From: Mactra quadrangularis
Lineage: Eukaryota; Mollusca; Bivalvia; Venerida; Mactridae
NCBI GenBank assembly: GCA_025267735.1
Contig: CM046297.1
Coordinates: 15,898,011 to 15,962,010 of the forward strand
Reading direction: 5' to 3'
Length of the DNA stretch: 64,000 nt
Under the pieces are notes generated by a model that saw only the letters and a list, made by a program, of their open reading frames with translations, made no database searches and was not told the origin of the DNA. How positions within the stretch are numbered: position 1 is the stretch's first letter; the number at the start of each line of letters is the position of its first letter. Below, in pieces: positions 1 through 11,668 of the stretch. A program made the translations under genes and the position numbers.

Positions 1-944
1 AAAAAGCCCTGTCATACATTGTAGTTTTGATTAATCTTTTCAGATGTTGATGCACATTAATTATGGCATATTGAGTGATTTGTTTTCAATAAATGGTGAC
101 TTGGACATTATGGTTCTGGAATCCTGATGTACATTATCATCAACTATATAGTATCAACTGTGCATCTTGTACAAGACATGACAGGGGTAAGCACTTTGAT
201 TCTTACATCACCTTATCCATGTTCAAGTTTCTCCATAGCTTGCTTTACTCAAGGGACCACAATAGAAGTTATGGCTTGTTCTTTTTTGTCCTAACACTGG
301 TGTTTGATGTGCTTGTCATAGCAATTTTTCATATGCTGTGATAAAATGTTCTCTGTTGTAATTTTCGTGTACACTAGACCCAATAAGTATTATAATTTAC
401 TCAATTTGATAAGTTGGTATTTTTTACAGAGGATGGCATTTTATTGCTAGTTCTCCCCAGGAAATAGTAGTTTGGTGAACTGTGTACTTAGTATGTAACA
501 ATATCAAGATGCTGATTTAGGGCACACAAGAAAACCAACAAACATCAGTTTGAAGTCATATCCAAAGGGAGATAATTTAATGAAAACTGTAATTTGTGGA
601 GAAGACAGTTTTGACTAGATGATACAGTTATTGTTTGTGTCAGAATTTCAATAAATTAATCTTCACCGCAACTTGTCAGAAAATCTGTCTCTGTGATCAA
701 CATTAGAATTACACAACTATAAGAAATAAAAACAAAATGTCCTTGTTACAAGGAAAACAAATCAATGATTCTTTATTTCAGAATGTTACTGAGGATAGTT
801 ATTCCTTGTAATGTTTAGGATTGGGTTGTGACCAGTGACATAGATCAAAGTGTATTACAGCTAAGTGGATTTTTTATAACTATATTTATTTATATGTACT
901 GAATATTGATATCTTTAAGAGTTTGTATTTCTTATGGATAAATT
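1..944. other. AT-rich sequence, no gene seen
   Basis: I see no coding similarity, SINE or inverted repeat here. A short open frame at 93-341 has low-complexity hydrophobic content and no recognisable domain, so I treat it as chance. Confidence 0.5.
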
Positions 945-1240
945 TTTTTGTTGGTTTTAAGGCCATAGAGACACATTTTATTTGTTATATCACGCCAGTC
1001 GGACAACCTACTCAACAAAAGGCTAAATCTTTGGATTTAGTTACTAACCAGTTACTAGGAGTATACTTTTGTAAGTGACGGACAACTGCCCTTGACGTCA
1101 TTTAATATCGATGGATGAAGTGCGAATGGTCATAGAAATTATTTCATGATCAAACTCAAGGAAAGTATGCCGTTGCCTGGGAATTGAACCTGCTGCCCCT
1201 CCATTGGTAAACTTGTGTGCTACTGACTTGAGCTAGTGCG
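945..1240 (-). repeat. SINE-B copy, diverged
   Basis: Minus-strand tRNA-derived SINE. It shows the family's landmarks in reverse order: a 'ttggttttaaggcc' tail, the 'aaaggctaaatctttggattta' block, 'ggtcatagaaattatttcatga', and a tRNA-like head near 1180-1240 with a B box ('gggaattgaacc' read in reverse). It is more diverged than the other copies and no clear target duplication is visible. Confidence 0.8.
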
Positions 1241-1599
1241 ATGCGCTATAGTTGAATTACCTTTTACCTATTTGAACATTGAAACCATTTCCTGTTCGCA
1301 ATCTATGACTTTAACTACTAGGCTGTCAACAATTTCTGACACTTTGAAAGTTTAATGTTGCTCTGAAGTTCAATTATTGTACCGACCAAATCACATATAG
1401 ATTCATTAGACAAAAATAAACTAGTTTCATCTACTCCCATGTAGCCTAGAGACTTACTTCTTAAGTTCTGCAGTGCTCTTTTTCTTCTCATCTTTTCAAA
1501 CTTTCTCCTTTTCAACGACCATACATATTTTTATATTTTATACAAAGGAACTCGGGTGTCCGAAGTAAACTTTCTAATAACATTGTTGTTGATTTTCAG

Positions 1600-1638
1600 A
1601 CAAACCAACTTCAGGATACTGATGCTGTCATTCTGTAA
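1600..1638 (+). other. possible small terminal exon (weak)
   Basis: A pyrimidine-rich stretch ending in 'gattttcag' at 1591-1599 is followed by twelve sense codons (TNQLQDTDAVIL) and a TAA at 1636-1638. This is what a last coding exon of an upstream gene would look like, but AT-rich sequence makes such matches common. I recognise no family. Confidence 0.15.
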
Positions 1639-1848
1639 TGAGTTTCATTTCTTGAACCAACATGATTGCAGTCTTATATAGTGTCTGTGCAATCTGTACA
1701 AGAATCATTTCAGGTATTGATATAAATTGTATAAAAATCTATCTGTTCTAGTGTAAGATGTTATTTTTTCTACATGTTTACAAAACTGCAACGTGTCTTA
1801 TGTATTTAAATAAGTTTAATTAATTTATGATATTGTCCATTAAATTGA

Positions 1849-1890
1849 ACTTTCATTGGTTGATTAAAGTTCATAGTAAAGGTCAATATC
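1849..1890 (-). repeat. isolated end of the 48.8 kb inverted-repeat family
   Basis: About 40 bases ('ctttcattgg ... gttcatagtaaaggtcaatatc') match the reverse complement of the outer end of the left arm at 48822-48865. It appears to be a solo terminal fragment. Confidence 0.35.
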
Positions 1891-1894
1891 AACA

Positions 1895-2304
1895 GGGTTC
1901 GTACAGTCTTGAAATGGCCCTAAATTTTAATGATTGTCTTGAAAAGGCCTTAAATTGCATGGATGATCCTGAGATTCCCCTAAATATCTACTGTTTGCCC
2001 TGAATTACTATTTGAAGGCCCTAAATTTAGTTAGGAAACTATTTGGTTAGTTAATAATCTAAATGATTTATAAGGCAATTGAGCGCCAAAATTAATACTT
2101 TCTTAATAACATATAATTCCGAATTTTGGTGTATTTACTGATTGAGAAGATGAACTCTTAACTTCGCTTTGTCAGGTTTCCATACGGGAAAAATCTGAGG
2201 CATCTGAATTAAGTGTTGTTATGTTTAATGAAAATAAGCTGTGAATTTAGTATAAGAGACCCTGAGAAAGCCCTAAATTTATGTATGAGAAGTGTGTATG
2301 AACC
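1895..2304. mobile_element. MITE with short TIRs (ggttcgtac/gtatgaacc)
   Basis: The element begins 'gggttcgtacagtc' and ends 'gtgtgtatgaacc', an inverted pair. The interior holds several 'ggccctaaattt'-like modules (1915-2040 and 2260-2290). The layout resembles short nonautonomous hAT-like elements common in molluscs, but the superfamily is inferred. No target duplication could be settled by eye. Confidence 0.5.
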
Positions 2305-4651
2305 ATGTTAAAACTGCAGCTTGAAGTAACTTTTTATAGTGTTGAATAAATCAAAACTCCTAGTGCTCATGGTTTCATGATTTGTGTTGCCAGCATTCTA
2401 TTAATGATTCCATTTAACTTATTTAATAAATAATTAATTGTTTTTCAGGATTTTAACAAAATGATGTCATAACAAGCAGTTTAAATCTTTCCAAGGAACA
2501 TGATTCACTGGACTTCTTGAAGGAGAGAGATGGAAGACCACTTTGATTGGACCAGCACAGTGACAGAGAAGAAAAACACGCTAAGATCTTTACATTTACT
2601 TCTAGTTTTTTGCCAAGTCAATACTGTCTTTACATACTGATAAATGTTGACCCCATTTTCAAAATGGTTACTTTACTATATTTAAAGGATAGTTTAGATA
2701 TATAAAGTGATCATTTTTCCCACAAATCTGACTTCATTGAAATATCTGTTGGCCATTTTTTACCATTCCAATGTATGGAAACTTGCAGGTTAACTGGTAC
2801 TGTAATTGTTGTCTACTCATGTAACTCTATATGTAAATGTATAGTTTAAGGTAATGGCACGAGAGTTCTGGTTCATGTTGCAAGTTTTCATGGTTTGGTG
2901 TAAAACTGGCTAGAATTTAGTTTTATTGAAGTCTGGTAGTTGGCTAGATTAGTTAGCAATAGTTATTATAATATAGATAGGACTTTTTCTCTAGTCATTT
3001 TCTTTAGTACAAAAATCATTGAATTTCTGAAAAATGTGTTTGTACTGACTTTACAGATTAGCAGAGGTAAAATGGTTCTCCCATTTTAGTTTTGTATCTC
3101 ATGTCACATTAAAGTTGATATTTTGGATTTTAGATTCATTTAACTTAAGCATAGTTTCAATGATAACTATGTAAAAGAAAGAGAAAAAGTCCATATTTAG
3201 ATCATCTACTTTTCCTCGTTTACGCTTTATATCTTCAATGAAGTTTCTGAACAACCGGGCCATTTGAACTCATTTTGATTTTATTTTAATTGTTGATCAA
3301 AAACACTGCATTCATATATGTTTGTGCAAGTAGCATAAGTTCTTGCTATCCATTGTGTAGTATTTATTTTATTGTAGAATTAATTTGATATTTGTGTTCC
3401 TCACTGTAATTATATAATTATCATGAACTCGAGTTATATTTCTTACAAGTTTAAAGAATATATTGAAATGATTTACTATGATTATTTCTATCAGGACATT
3501 AATGGTTTATAGCTCACTCACATTGACCTAAGACTAGGTTTACAATATCAATATCACATTAGATAAGTTAGCCATAGTGTTTTCACTGAATAATTAGTTT
3601 TTGTATTCATTTGTCTCTGGTCAACATGTACAAGCTATATTTTTTATAAAAGTTGGAGGAAAAGTATGATGTATTAAGGAAGGGGTATGGAATGCCATTG
3701 TTCAATTACTCTTACACTATTGGCTTTGAAAATTCAATTTTGCTAAATTGATTTGTTTTGGAATGAATTGTAATTGTATCTATATGGCCTTTTTAAAGGC
3801 ATAGAGGTGTATTTTGACAGTTATAATTTTATATTGAAAAAAAAAACTGTTTTAAAGTTTAAATTGAACATTGAACTTAAAAATTGGGACTAAGGGATGT
3901 TTGTTTCATTTATTCATAGTCAGTGGTAGAAAGTGTTGGCATTTCCACACCTCAGTGTAATGTCTATGACTCCTGTCCCAATTTACTTGTATAAGTCTAT
4001 ATGTTAACATTAGTATGTTTCAGAATTTTGTAATTGTGTCTGTTAAATCAGATCTTTGGTTGTTGATAAATTACTGAACAATCTTCATTGCAAACTTGAG
4101 TTAATACAAATTTACCATTTTTATATGATTTTATGAGATTCAATATTGAACTTATATTCTAAAATGTTTTGCTCCATAGTTAGGATGCTAAACTTAAATC
4201 TTGATTTTTAGCTGTAAAAATGATAACATTATGTGTACAAAGAGTTACAGATAATTCTACCTTTTTGGCTATATCAAAATAATTTAACAGAACTGCATAT
4301 ACATGAGTGAATGTCTTGGGTAAGGAGTCTTTTAAACTTAGTACAATCCAAAGTTTATTGAAAAACTGTCATGGAACACACTGTTTACAAGAATTGACTT
4401 TGTTATCTTTGGCTTTTGAAAATATCAAACTTTTGTCATAAAAAAATATCAAATATTATTAGTATATCACGAAAACAAATTGTGTAAATTGGTGTGTTAG
4501 ACAGTTTTTGTTACAGGGCTCAATATTAAAGGTCGTCCGATTGCCCGTGACAACCTATATATTTGGGTTTGGGTTAATACTAGTAAACATTTGGTAAACA
4601 TCAGACATGTGAAATAAAGAGCTGGTTGTCCAACTGGGCAACCTACTTTGA
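2305..4651. other. repeat-poor AT-rich sequence; possible 3' UTR
   Basis: This is the longest repeat-poor stretch in the first 10 kb. A good acceptor-like site ('tttttcag' ending at 2448) is followed only by very short frames. The segment could be a terminal untranslated exon of a gene lying to the left, but no polyadenylation site can be fixed. Nothing else is visible. Confidence 0.25.
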
Positions 4652-5232
4652 GAATTTTATTTATTTTTGTTGTTGGGTTTAATACCTTAGCAACTCGCTG
4701 TACAAACCCGGGTCGATAGCGCAGTTGGTAGCGCACCTGGATTTGGAATCTTGTGCCCGAGGGGGTGCCAGTTTAAATCCCACCCGGGGAGGTTATACCC
4801 TTCCATGAAAATTTGACAATAATGTTGATTTTCCTCCATTGATCAGATAATATGGAGAAGTTTATGGCCTTGTGAAAGGGTAGGTGAGTACTGGTTATAG
4901 ACAATGGTCCAGGAAAGCTAGGTTAGGTGCGCTGGACGCGGTGAAATGACCTAAGTTGTGTTGATACGGCGTAAACTCCAATAAATAAATAAATACAACT
5001 CATTGTACAAGATAGTAAACTGTAGTCGGTCAACTTACTCACTGTTCCTGGAAAGGCTAAATCTCTGGATTTAGCTGCTTATCAACTACTAGGCACATAC
5101 TTTCGTCTGCAAAAATAATTTCATGACCAAGCTCCACGAAAAGTATACCTTGCCCAGGAATTGAACCCATGACACCTTGATCAGTAGATTTGCGTTCTAC
5201 CATTCTACCGACTGAGTAAGCGACCGGGGGGG
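4652..5232 (-). repeat. SINE-B copy split by a SINE-A insertion
   Basis: A minus-strand SINE-B whose tail ('ttttgttgttgggtttaat') lies at 4666-4682 and whose body and tRNA head continue at 5000-5232. The two halves are separated by a complete SINE-A. Rejoining the halves across one copy of the duplicated target gives the normal order of SINE-B landmarks, so the SINE-B is the older insertion. Confidence 0.85.
4706..4995 (+). repeat. SINE-A, full length, nested, with TSD
   Basis: tRNA-derived head with an A box ('gatagcgcagttggtagc') and a B-box-like 'gtttaaatccc', then the body ('ggttatacccttccatgaaa', 'ggtccaggaaagctaggtta'), the 3' block 'tacggcgtaaactcc' and an (ataa)n tail. It is flanked by a 15-bp target duplication at 4691-4705 and 4996-5010 (two mismatches). 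It inserted into an older SINE-B. Confidence 0.92.
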
Positions 5233-5239
5233 GGGGGGG
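5226..5239 (+). repeat. poly-G run of 14
   Basis: An uninterrupted run of G adjoins the head of the SINE-B copy. It is a likely slippage site. Confidence 0.9.
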
Positions 5240-6684
5240 CTGATGAGAATTAATGTTGAGTCCTGTGTTATATAGTTGATTTCTATTATTATTATCTATA
5301 TTAGTACATAAACCTTCATTGTTATACCCCGGGTGATCAAGCTACTAGAAGAAAAGCATCTCGGTATAACAATGATTAACTTATTGGTTTTGTTTTATCA
5401 TCAATCATTTCTTCACTTTAGCTAAGTATACATTGTTTTAGGCCTTTACAGAGTTAGGTTTCTGGTTTCACCTACCCAGAAAGTAGGGTTAGTGGAAAGA
5501 CACTGGTTTTAAAAATAATTTTATTTTGTCAATTATATATTAACTAGTAAATCTGTCTGTGTGTAGATTCTTGCTCATTTTGTGTCCAGCACAATCATTA
5601 ATTCATTTATTTTTGTCGTCTCACTTTACAAAAGTGAACACATTTTCGGACAAGCAAAATTTCGGATACATGATTTTTTTAGTTCATGGATAGAATACAA
5701 TAATTTTATTTAGTGTTATTTCACTTGTCTACACTTCTTCAGACTTAGCTCTTTTATGAGCTCTAAAAGATTTGACTTCCCCTGAAATTTTGGTCAAACT
5801 AGGGCCCAGATATTCACTTTACTGTTTACAGTCCTAATGAGTTTGCCAAAAGAGCGCACTTATTTGACATCATAACAAAGGGTTGATTATTTAGATTAGT
5901 TGAATGGGTACAAATGTGAGTCTATTGCATTAGTTCTGTTCTGTTCTGCTCTGCAAAGCTAATTAATAACTAAGTACAGTTGTTTATATGTTGGAGTTAG
6001 TACTGGCTTATGCCCAGGAAGCAATTTCTACATTATATGAGGCATGTCCATCAGAACCTGTCCATAGAGGACACATGTCCACAAAGGACACTTTTGGATT
6101 TTCCCGTGACTGTCCTTTGTTCACAGGTTAGACTGTATTATGTGAAGTATTGGAATACCCATTAGTTATATTATTGCTAGTTGACTACATGTATATTGTT
6201 TTTTTCTCAATTGTCAAAATTTGAAAATTTCACAATGACTATTGATGTGTAAAAATATTTCTTGTTGAACAATCATGATATTTAGTTAAGTATGTTTTAA
6301 GGTAGGATTTAATAGACAAATATATAACTGGGCCATTTAATGTGTGCTTGCTTCAGTTATGATTTTTACTTACTTAATATTTATAAGAAAAAAATATTTC
6401 AGTCAGATGAAATTATTCAAATTTTGACATATGAGAAAAACAGACGATGGTTTCAAGTTACTGATTGATTTGAACTTAGCATCTCTAGTTCAACAACCTT
6501 ACTGACTTAACCATGAATTGAAAATATTTTTTTTACCACTTGACATAATATATAACTATGTGTCACTGTACCATATACCATGATTTAGGACCTTTATCTT
6601 GTGTATAGATACATGTAGATCATGTATCATATATTGAAGATGTGAAGGCTTTATTAGTGACCCATCAACTTTATTAAAATATTT
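5240..6684. other. no gene seen
   Basis: AT-rich sequence without a supported gene. The stretch 6045-6135 ('cagaacctgtccatagagga' and a nearby 'tgtcctttgttcacaggtt') resembles one end of a pogo/Tc1-type nonautonomous element, but a second end is not clear. Confidence 0.35.
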
Positions 6685-6950
6685 AGGAACAGGCTTGTTT
6701 TAGCAGTTATAACTTTGGATTGGTAATCATTGGATAGTCAGCACTGTGTTGGTTCAAATCCCATCAAAAACATACCCTGTTGTTTTCCTGAGTAAGAAAC
6801 TTTATCCTACTAGTTCAGTACTGGGGGAACAGGAAGTGGACTTGAAAGTGATTTATTTAAGTTGTAAGAATTTGTTTCACAATCAAGCTAAATTGAATTA
6901 TTGGCTGATGAGTATTGCTCAAGCCCTTTAATAAAGTATCTGTTCCATTA
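6685..6950 (+). repeat. SINE-D copy
   Basis: A tRNA-like head (B-box-like 'ggttcaaatccc' at 6750-6761) precedes a body ('agtaagaaactttatcctac', 'aatttgtttcacaatca') and a 3' end ('tgatgagtattgctcaagcc', 'aaagtatctgtt'). The same body recurs at 23800-23925 and the same 3' end at 53283-53330, which defines a family separate from SINE-A, -B and -C. An open frame at 6746-6931 runs through it and is not a gene. Confidence 0.65.
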
Positions 6951-8183
6951 AAAAAAATTAAATATATTTATATAAATATATAAACTAAAATTGAAGTATT
7001 TAACTAACAATTGTTATGACAGATATGTTATAAGTAAACTAACTACTAACATTCTACAGGACTATTGTAAGATGAGAAGCTGGTATTCAGGTATGAGTTC
7101 TAGAAAACTGTTTTTTTTGGCTACAGTATTTTTAGTGTATAAATCTATTATGTCTGATAGAATATTACTTAAAATGATCAAGATGTGTAAGATGTCATTG
7201 GATTCTGTTTTTAATAATTGTCTTTCAAAAATCGTTAATAAATAATTTTCATGACAACTTTAATTCACACAGTCAAAAGTGATAGGATTTCTTTGCAACA
7301 CTCTGAAATTATTCACATTATGTAACCAGGCAGTACTCACTGTGCAAAATATAGAAATTACCTGATAATAAAGATTTATACACTTAAATGTTCTTGTATT
7401 GGGACCACCTAAAGTTTAGTGCTTTTGTATCATAGGAAGGATAAATGAATAAAAACCTGTCATAGAATTAAATTAAGATATATAAATTTTCTTACAAAGA
7501 TTGAGAGACATTTTGTTCTTATTACATTATATACTATTTATTTATGTTACACTTTTAAGATATCATTTAGGTGGTCACTTTATTTGAACTGTACTGTAGT
7601 TGAAGTCATGAAAGATGATTTGTAATGCATGTGAAATACATATCATCTTTCATGATATTTAACCTTAGTTATATAGCCAACTACCAACCTTTTGTATACA
7701 CATTTATCATTATGTAACAGTCAGTATTTGACTTGGATATTTTTAATTGTATTTGTTTGCATTTATATATTTTATATCACAGTATCTTAACTTGAAGAGG
7801 GGAAATTCATTCTAATCGTTAGGTTTCTTATTTATTTGTTTAAACTTCATTTTGTCTTGCATTTATCAATCTATCATTAATATTTATTTGGTAACTTGTC
7901 TGATGTATTTCCAGAAAACAAGCTTAAAGAAAGTTAGGATAGATTTCAAAATCAAAATTTGTTTGCTACAATGTATGACCAATGGGGGGGAAGGGGGGAG
8001 GGAACTTCGGTGGTAGTAGTGTCAATAGACTAGCAGTTTGACTAGTCAGTTATATATAAGATTCTGGCGAGTTTGATGTTGGATAACCATTAGTATTATC
8101 CCACAATATTTTGTCAGTAAAACTTTTATTCAATTCTGTTTGGGGGGTGTACAGGGGATCTGGCTCACTGTTATAGTTCACCA
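6951..8183. other. no gene seen; one short hairpin
   Basis: AT-rich. A frame at 6991-7245 has no recognisable domain. An imperfect hairpin at 7606-7655 is listed separately. Confidence 0.4.
7606..7655. repeat. imperfect hairpin, 14-bp stem
   Basis: 'tcatgaaagatgat' and its exact reverse complement 'atcatctttcatga' flank 22 bases. It is the size of a small MITE remnant or a pre-miRNA-like stem. I favour the former, because most hairpins in this window are transposon-derived. Confidence 0.6.
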
Positions 8184-8281
8184 GGGCAGCATATTATCAA
8201 AAATCTTACGATAATTTAACAATACAATATAGAAGGATTTAGGACTAAAATTGGTCGTAAGATGCTTGATAATACGGGCCC
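8184..8281. mobile_element. 98-bp foldback MITE
   Basis: The left arm reads 'gggcagcatattatcaaaaa' then 'tcttacgat'. The right arm is its reverse complement ('tcgtaagatgcttgataata' then 'cgggcccc') with few mismatches. The whole element can fold into a single stem with a short loop. Confidence 0.75.
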
Positions 8282-9871
8282 CAGTTCTCATTACAATCAA
8301 GCCTCGTACATTCTAAAGTCTCTCTTAGCAAAGGGTATTGTTGCAGTTGTTTGACAATATCACCATGGAGATGCTGAATTTGAATGAACAGAAGTATAAT
8401 ATGAGTTGCAGCAATGTTAACATTGCAGTAAAATTGTCTTAGTAAGAAAGTCTCATTTAAGTTTAATTTATCTCCCAACAGCAAGGGTGAAATTTTAATG
8501 CCGTGTACTAAGATATGAAAATCCCAACTGATCTCTTGGGTGAACCTTGGTAGCACTAATATGATGTCTTCACTAGAAATTTAGAAAACAAACAATTTTT
8601 AAAAATGTATCCCTAGACTTAGGATATTTAGTTTCAAAGAAGTCAGCATGTCAGTGAGTAACAAGCTGCAGAGATCTAATCTAAATGAGATTGGTTGAAT
8701 TCTGTTGAACGAAATACAGTGAGCTAGATAAGGAATGATTTCATGGTTTCATCACTGCATCTCATTTAGTTTTTGATTTCCTTGTGTGAGGAGTTAGTTA
8801 AGTTTACCTCATTGTTTGCTTAAAGTTAGAGTGCACTATCTTACTATCTGTCATTTTACTTATTAAGAAACTAAAGGTTTGTTGTGGTCAGGTTTGCATG
8901 GTCACAATGAAAACTGACATGCTGTACCAGTAGCATGTTCGTGGTTGTCATCGGCAACCTCAGTACATTCTTCTGTTACACTCCAGAAGTACCGTGGGCA
9001 AATTGACTGGAGAAATCTCGTTTTCATGAATATGCATGAGGCAGGCCATGTTTTTTTCCCACAAATTTGGGAAAATGACCCATACCCCTAGAATTGGGAA
9101 TTTTATCGGCAATTAGGTTTAAATTGGGCTAAAATGTCATGCAAATTTAATAACAAAAGCAGATTTAACAAAATTTAAGTTTTTAGTTTCATTCTTAATT
9201 AATTTAATTAGTTAATTAAAAAGAAAGATTAATGGAATGACTATAATTTAAGCTGAAACTTACTTACAGCTGTCTTTTTTCAAAATATTTTTTTTTCAAG
9301 TTTTATTGGAATTTTGGATGGAAATTTGGGGAAAAAAATATGATGTTAGATTGGGAGTATAGCCCATAAACCGCTAAAAAATTGACCAAAAAAAAAACTG
9401 GCAGGGGACACCAATCTCTTTCCAATGAAATCAGATGTTACGATTAAATACTCTTCAATAACAATGACATCATACTGGGATTTTCTTCACCTGCTTTAGA
9501 AATATCACTCATGGAGGCTGCCATTTTGAATGGTAAACCAAACCTTAGATATAAAACGTAATTCCATTGGCTGACACAAGAGGGCTTTGATGTTTTGGGT
9601 CAGGGTAGTCCTAAGCCCATTGCTGACACAATGTGGTGATGAAATCATGGAATCATTCTTTTCCCCTTCAGTTTGTAATGTTTGAGATGCAGATCCCATT
9701 TAGAGTATAGTCTAGATTAAGAACCTGGACTAAACATAAGTTATTGTTGTACTTATGTACAGACACACTCGTTAGGCTTTATTCCATGTGCATGTTGTCT
9801 GCCAATATGTCATCTCTGCAAACATATGTATAGTAACAAGGTGAATCCTTTTATAAATGATAAACACTTAT
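8282..9871. other. no gene seen
   Basis: A minus-strand frame at 8245-8556 starts inside the MITE above and has no recognisable domain, so I do not call it. At 9040-9420 there are runs such as 'tttgggaaaatgaccc' and 'tttggggaaaaaaa' that loosely resemble the element at 25052-25402, but clear ends are missing. Confidence 0.35.
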
Positions 9872-10187
9872 GCAGGCGTCACACTGTCCCAAAATTGAAA
9901 CCTGATGGACACACTAATATGCAATTTCAAATTTCACGCGAAGATGGTCCTGAAACAAGTTGACAACCAATCATTATATGAAACAAGTACGATTCCTACA
10001 GAAGGCTACGCGAACGCATCCAATCCACACATGATCATTCCTACTAAAGTTTATGCAACATATGCAATTCACACATGGAGTAGTCTACCACAGGACTTGC
10101 AAAGGCCATACAATTGGTTACAACATTATAGTGTTAGTGTGATGATGTTTGAACATAGTCATGAAGCGTCACTTGACCTCTGGGTGG

Positions 10188-10195
10188 TATAAAAG
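10188..10195 (+). promoter_or_regulatory. TATA box inside the TIR element
   Basis: TATAAAAG stands alone in relatively GC-rich surroundings ('gggtggtataaaagcggc'). An initiator-like 'ttcag' lies roughly 10 to 15 bases further on and an ATG 85 bases downstream at 10273. The arrangement fits an RNA polymerase II core promoter. Whether it is active is unknown. Confidence 0.45.
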
Positions 10196-10272
10196 CGGCA
10201 AATTTCAGTAGCTTTTAGTATTGGGAGCACAACTAGGTTTAAACACGCATTTGGATTTAATTTTACTTTATC

Positions 10273-10380
10273 ATGCCACCAAAAGTAGGAAGAGGCAAGG
10301 GTGAGGGTCTTGATAATAAATACAGAACCCATATGAGGAAAGCAGAGGCATGGTTTAGAGGTCCAAGAAAACTGTACTGA
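10273..10380 (+). CDS. short basic ORF downstream of a TATA box, unknown
   Basis: Thirty-five codons starting MPPKVGRGKGEG and ending GPRKLY, then TGA. The product is rich in Lys, Arg and Gly. It is the first ATG frame of useful length after the TATA box at 10188, and it lies wholly inside the TIR element. It could be the N-terminal part of a host gene captured with its promoter, or a relic of the element's own gene with a lost 3' part. I do not recognise the family, and a chance frame is possible. Confidence 0.25.
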   Translation: MPPKVGRGKGEGLDNKYRTHMRKAEAWFRGPRKLY

Positions 10381-10526
10381 GCATTCAACTTCTTTTCCAC
10401 AAAATTACATACAAGCTGAATCCTCGGTTATTTAAGTTCAATATTTACAATTTTTATACATCATGATCCCATCTTGATGTTATCATACCAAAATAGGATG
10501 GCAACACAACCGTAGTGGGGGGGGGG

Positions 10527-10624
10527 GAGCTTCAAGTAGTTGCGTTGCTTTTCTTAGACAATCGAGCATCTTGTTGAGCTTCAAGTAGTTGTGTTGCTTT
10601 TCTTAGACAATTGAGCATCTTGTT
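10527..10624 (+). repeat. 49-bp tandem duplication
   Basis: Two direct copies begin 'gagcttcaagtagttg', the first at 10527 and the second at 10576, with two substitutions between them. They lie next to a G run inside the TIR element, which suggests replication slippage. Confidence 0.9.
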
Positions 10625-11254
10625 CCTTTATATTGTCCTTGAGGCTAAAAATGCCAGATATAGCACCGAAGATCTCACGAACTAAAGACAAAGACTTCAA
10701 AATTGACAAGATGGCTTTAAGACAACTTTACAAAGCCTAAAATTGGCATTTTTAGACATGCCATAGATTTTCGACCGCTCACAAAGTTATTGCCGGAGTC
10801 TGAAAATATTAGCCGGGGTCATGCAATGGCTGAAGATGCCCTCTCAAATGGCCTGACGTGATAATGATCAGATCCGAATTTGAATATTTCCTTTCTCATG
10901 TGTCCATCAAGTGCTTATATAGGGACAGTGTGACGCCTGCTTTAAAATTATTTTGTTTATCCATGGTTACATTCCTTTAGAGTCATGTAGATGTAGTACC
11001 AACAAACAAGTATACAAACTTTTGTCTAATATCTTGCTAAGTATTGCAGATATAGGAAAAGCTTTAACATCATACTTTGTTTTTCTAATTAAAGGGCAAT
11101 GACTTCAAACATAATACATCTATAGTGATGTCCTGTCACAGTAAGGTTGATATAGGCCCATTGAATAAGTATGCTAACTTTCTATAAAATATCTTAAAAA
11201 ATGGTACCATGAAACAAACTCAGTTTTAGTTTCTATGAGTATCTGTTTTAATAT

Positions 11255-11668
11255 GAGATCCAATCTGATTAAAACCAGATCTAAAATTTTCCGCTCGCCT
11301 GCTTGCTAATTTAGATCTGGCATTTTCCAAACGTAGGTCACGTTCAGGTGACCTTTTCTCATCATAATATTCATGACGAAATTGTTAGGCCTATATGATT
11401 CGTAACTTGTTTACATCGTCTACGTCACGCAATTTGAAATGAGCCGTCCAATCGCAGACTGTGATTGATACCGCTGTTAAATTAGCTTGCAAACCTTGGT
11501 CTAAAAATAGAAATTACGAAATCAAAATGTCATAAATGGTGTTTCGTCTAGATGAAAGTTACGCATTGATTGGTTGACACAAAGTTCATCTCGACATGAC
11601 CTTTCACGGAGACATTAGAGATCCTGTACGACAAATTGCTCTACAGGATATCTGTTTACGGAGATTGT
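11255..11668 (-). repeat. interspersed repeat R1, copy 1
   Basis: About 410 bp that reappear in inverted orientation at 62434-62842. Shared landmarks are 'ccgctcgcctg', 'gaaaaggtcacctgaacgt' (read on the minus strand), 'tgtttacatcgtctacgtca' and 'tctgtttacggaga'. There is no tRNA-like head and no coding frame. The type of element is not known to me. Confidence 0.85.

Larger units (their letters stand above)
9872..10940 (+). mobile_element. 1.07 kb TIR element carrying a promoter-like region
   Basis: A perfect 19-bp inverted pair ('gcaggcgtcacactgtccc') lies at both ends. Similarity continues inward ('ttgatggacaca', then 'caaatt'). Inside are two unrelated open frames, a TATA box, a poly-G run near 10517-10527 and a 49-bp direct duplication. 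No transposase domain is recognisable, so the element looks nonautonomous. I could not settle a target duplication. The superfamily is unassigned. Confidence 0.85.

Noticed and set aside
4706..4780. tRNA gene-like heads with A and B boxes (also at 14550, 19616, 32585, 35031, 38092, 51161 and elsewhere)
   Set aside because: Each is followed by a constant SINE body and A-rich tail, and many have target duplications. They do not close into a proper tRNA cloverleaf end with an independent terminator.
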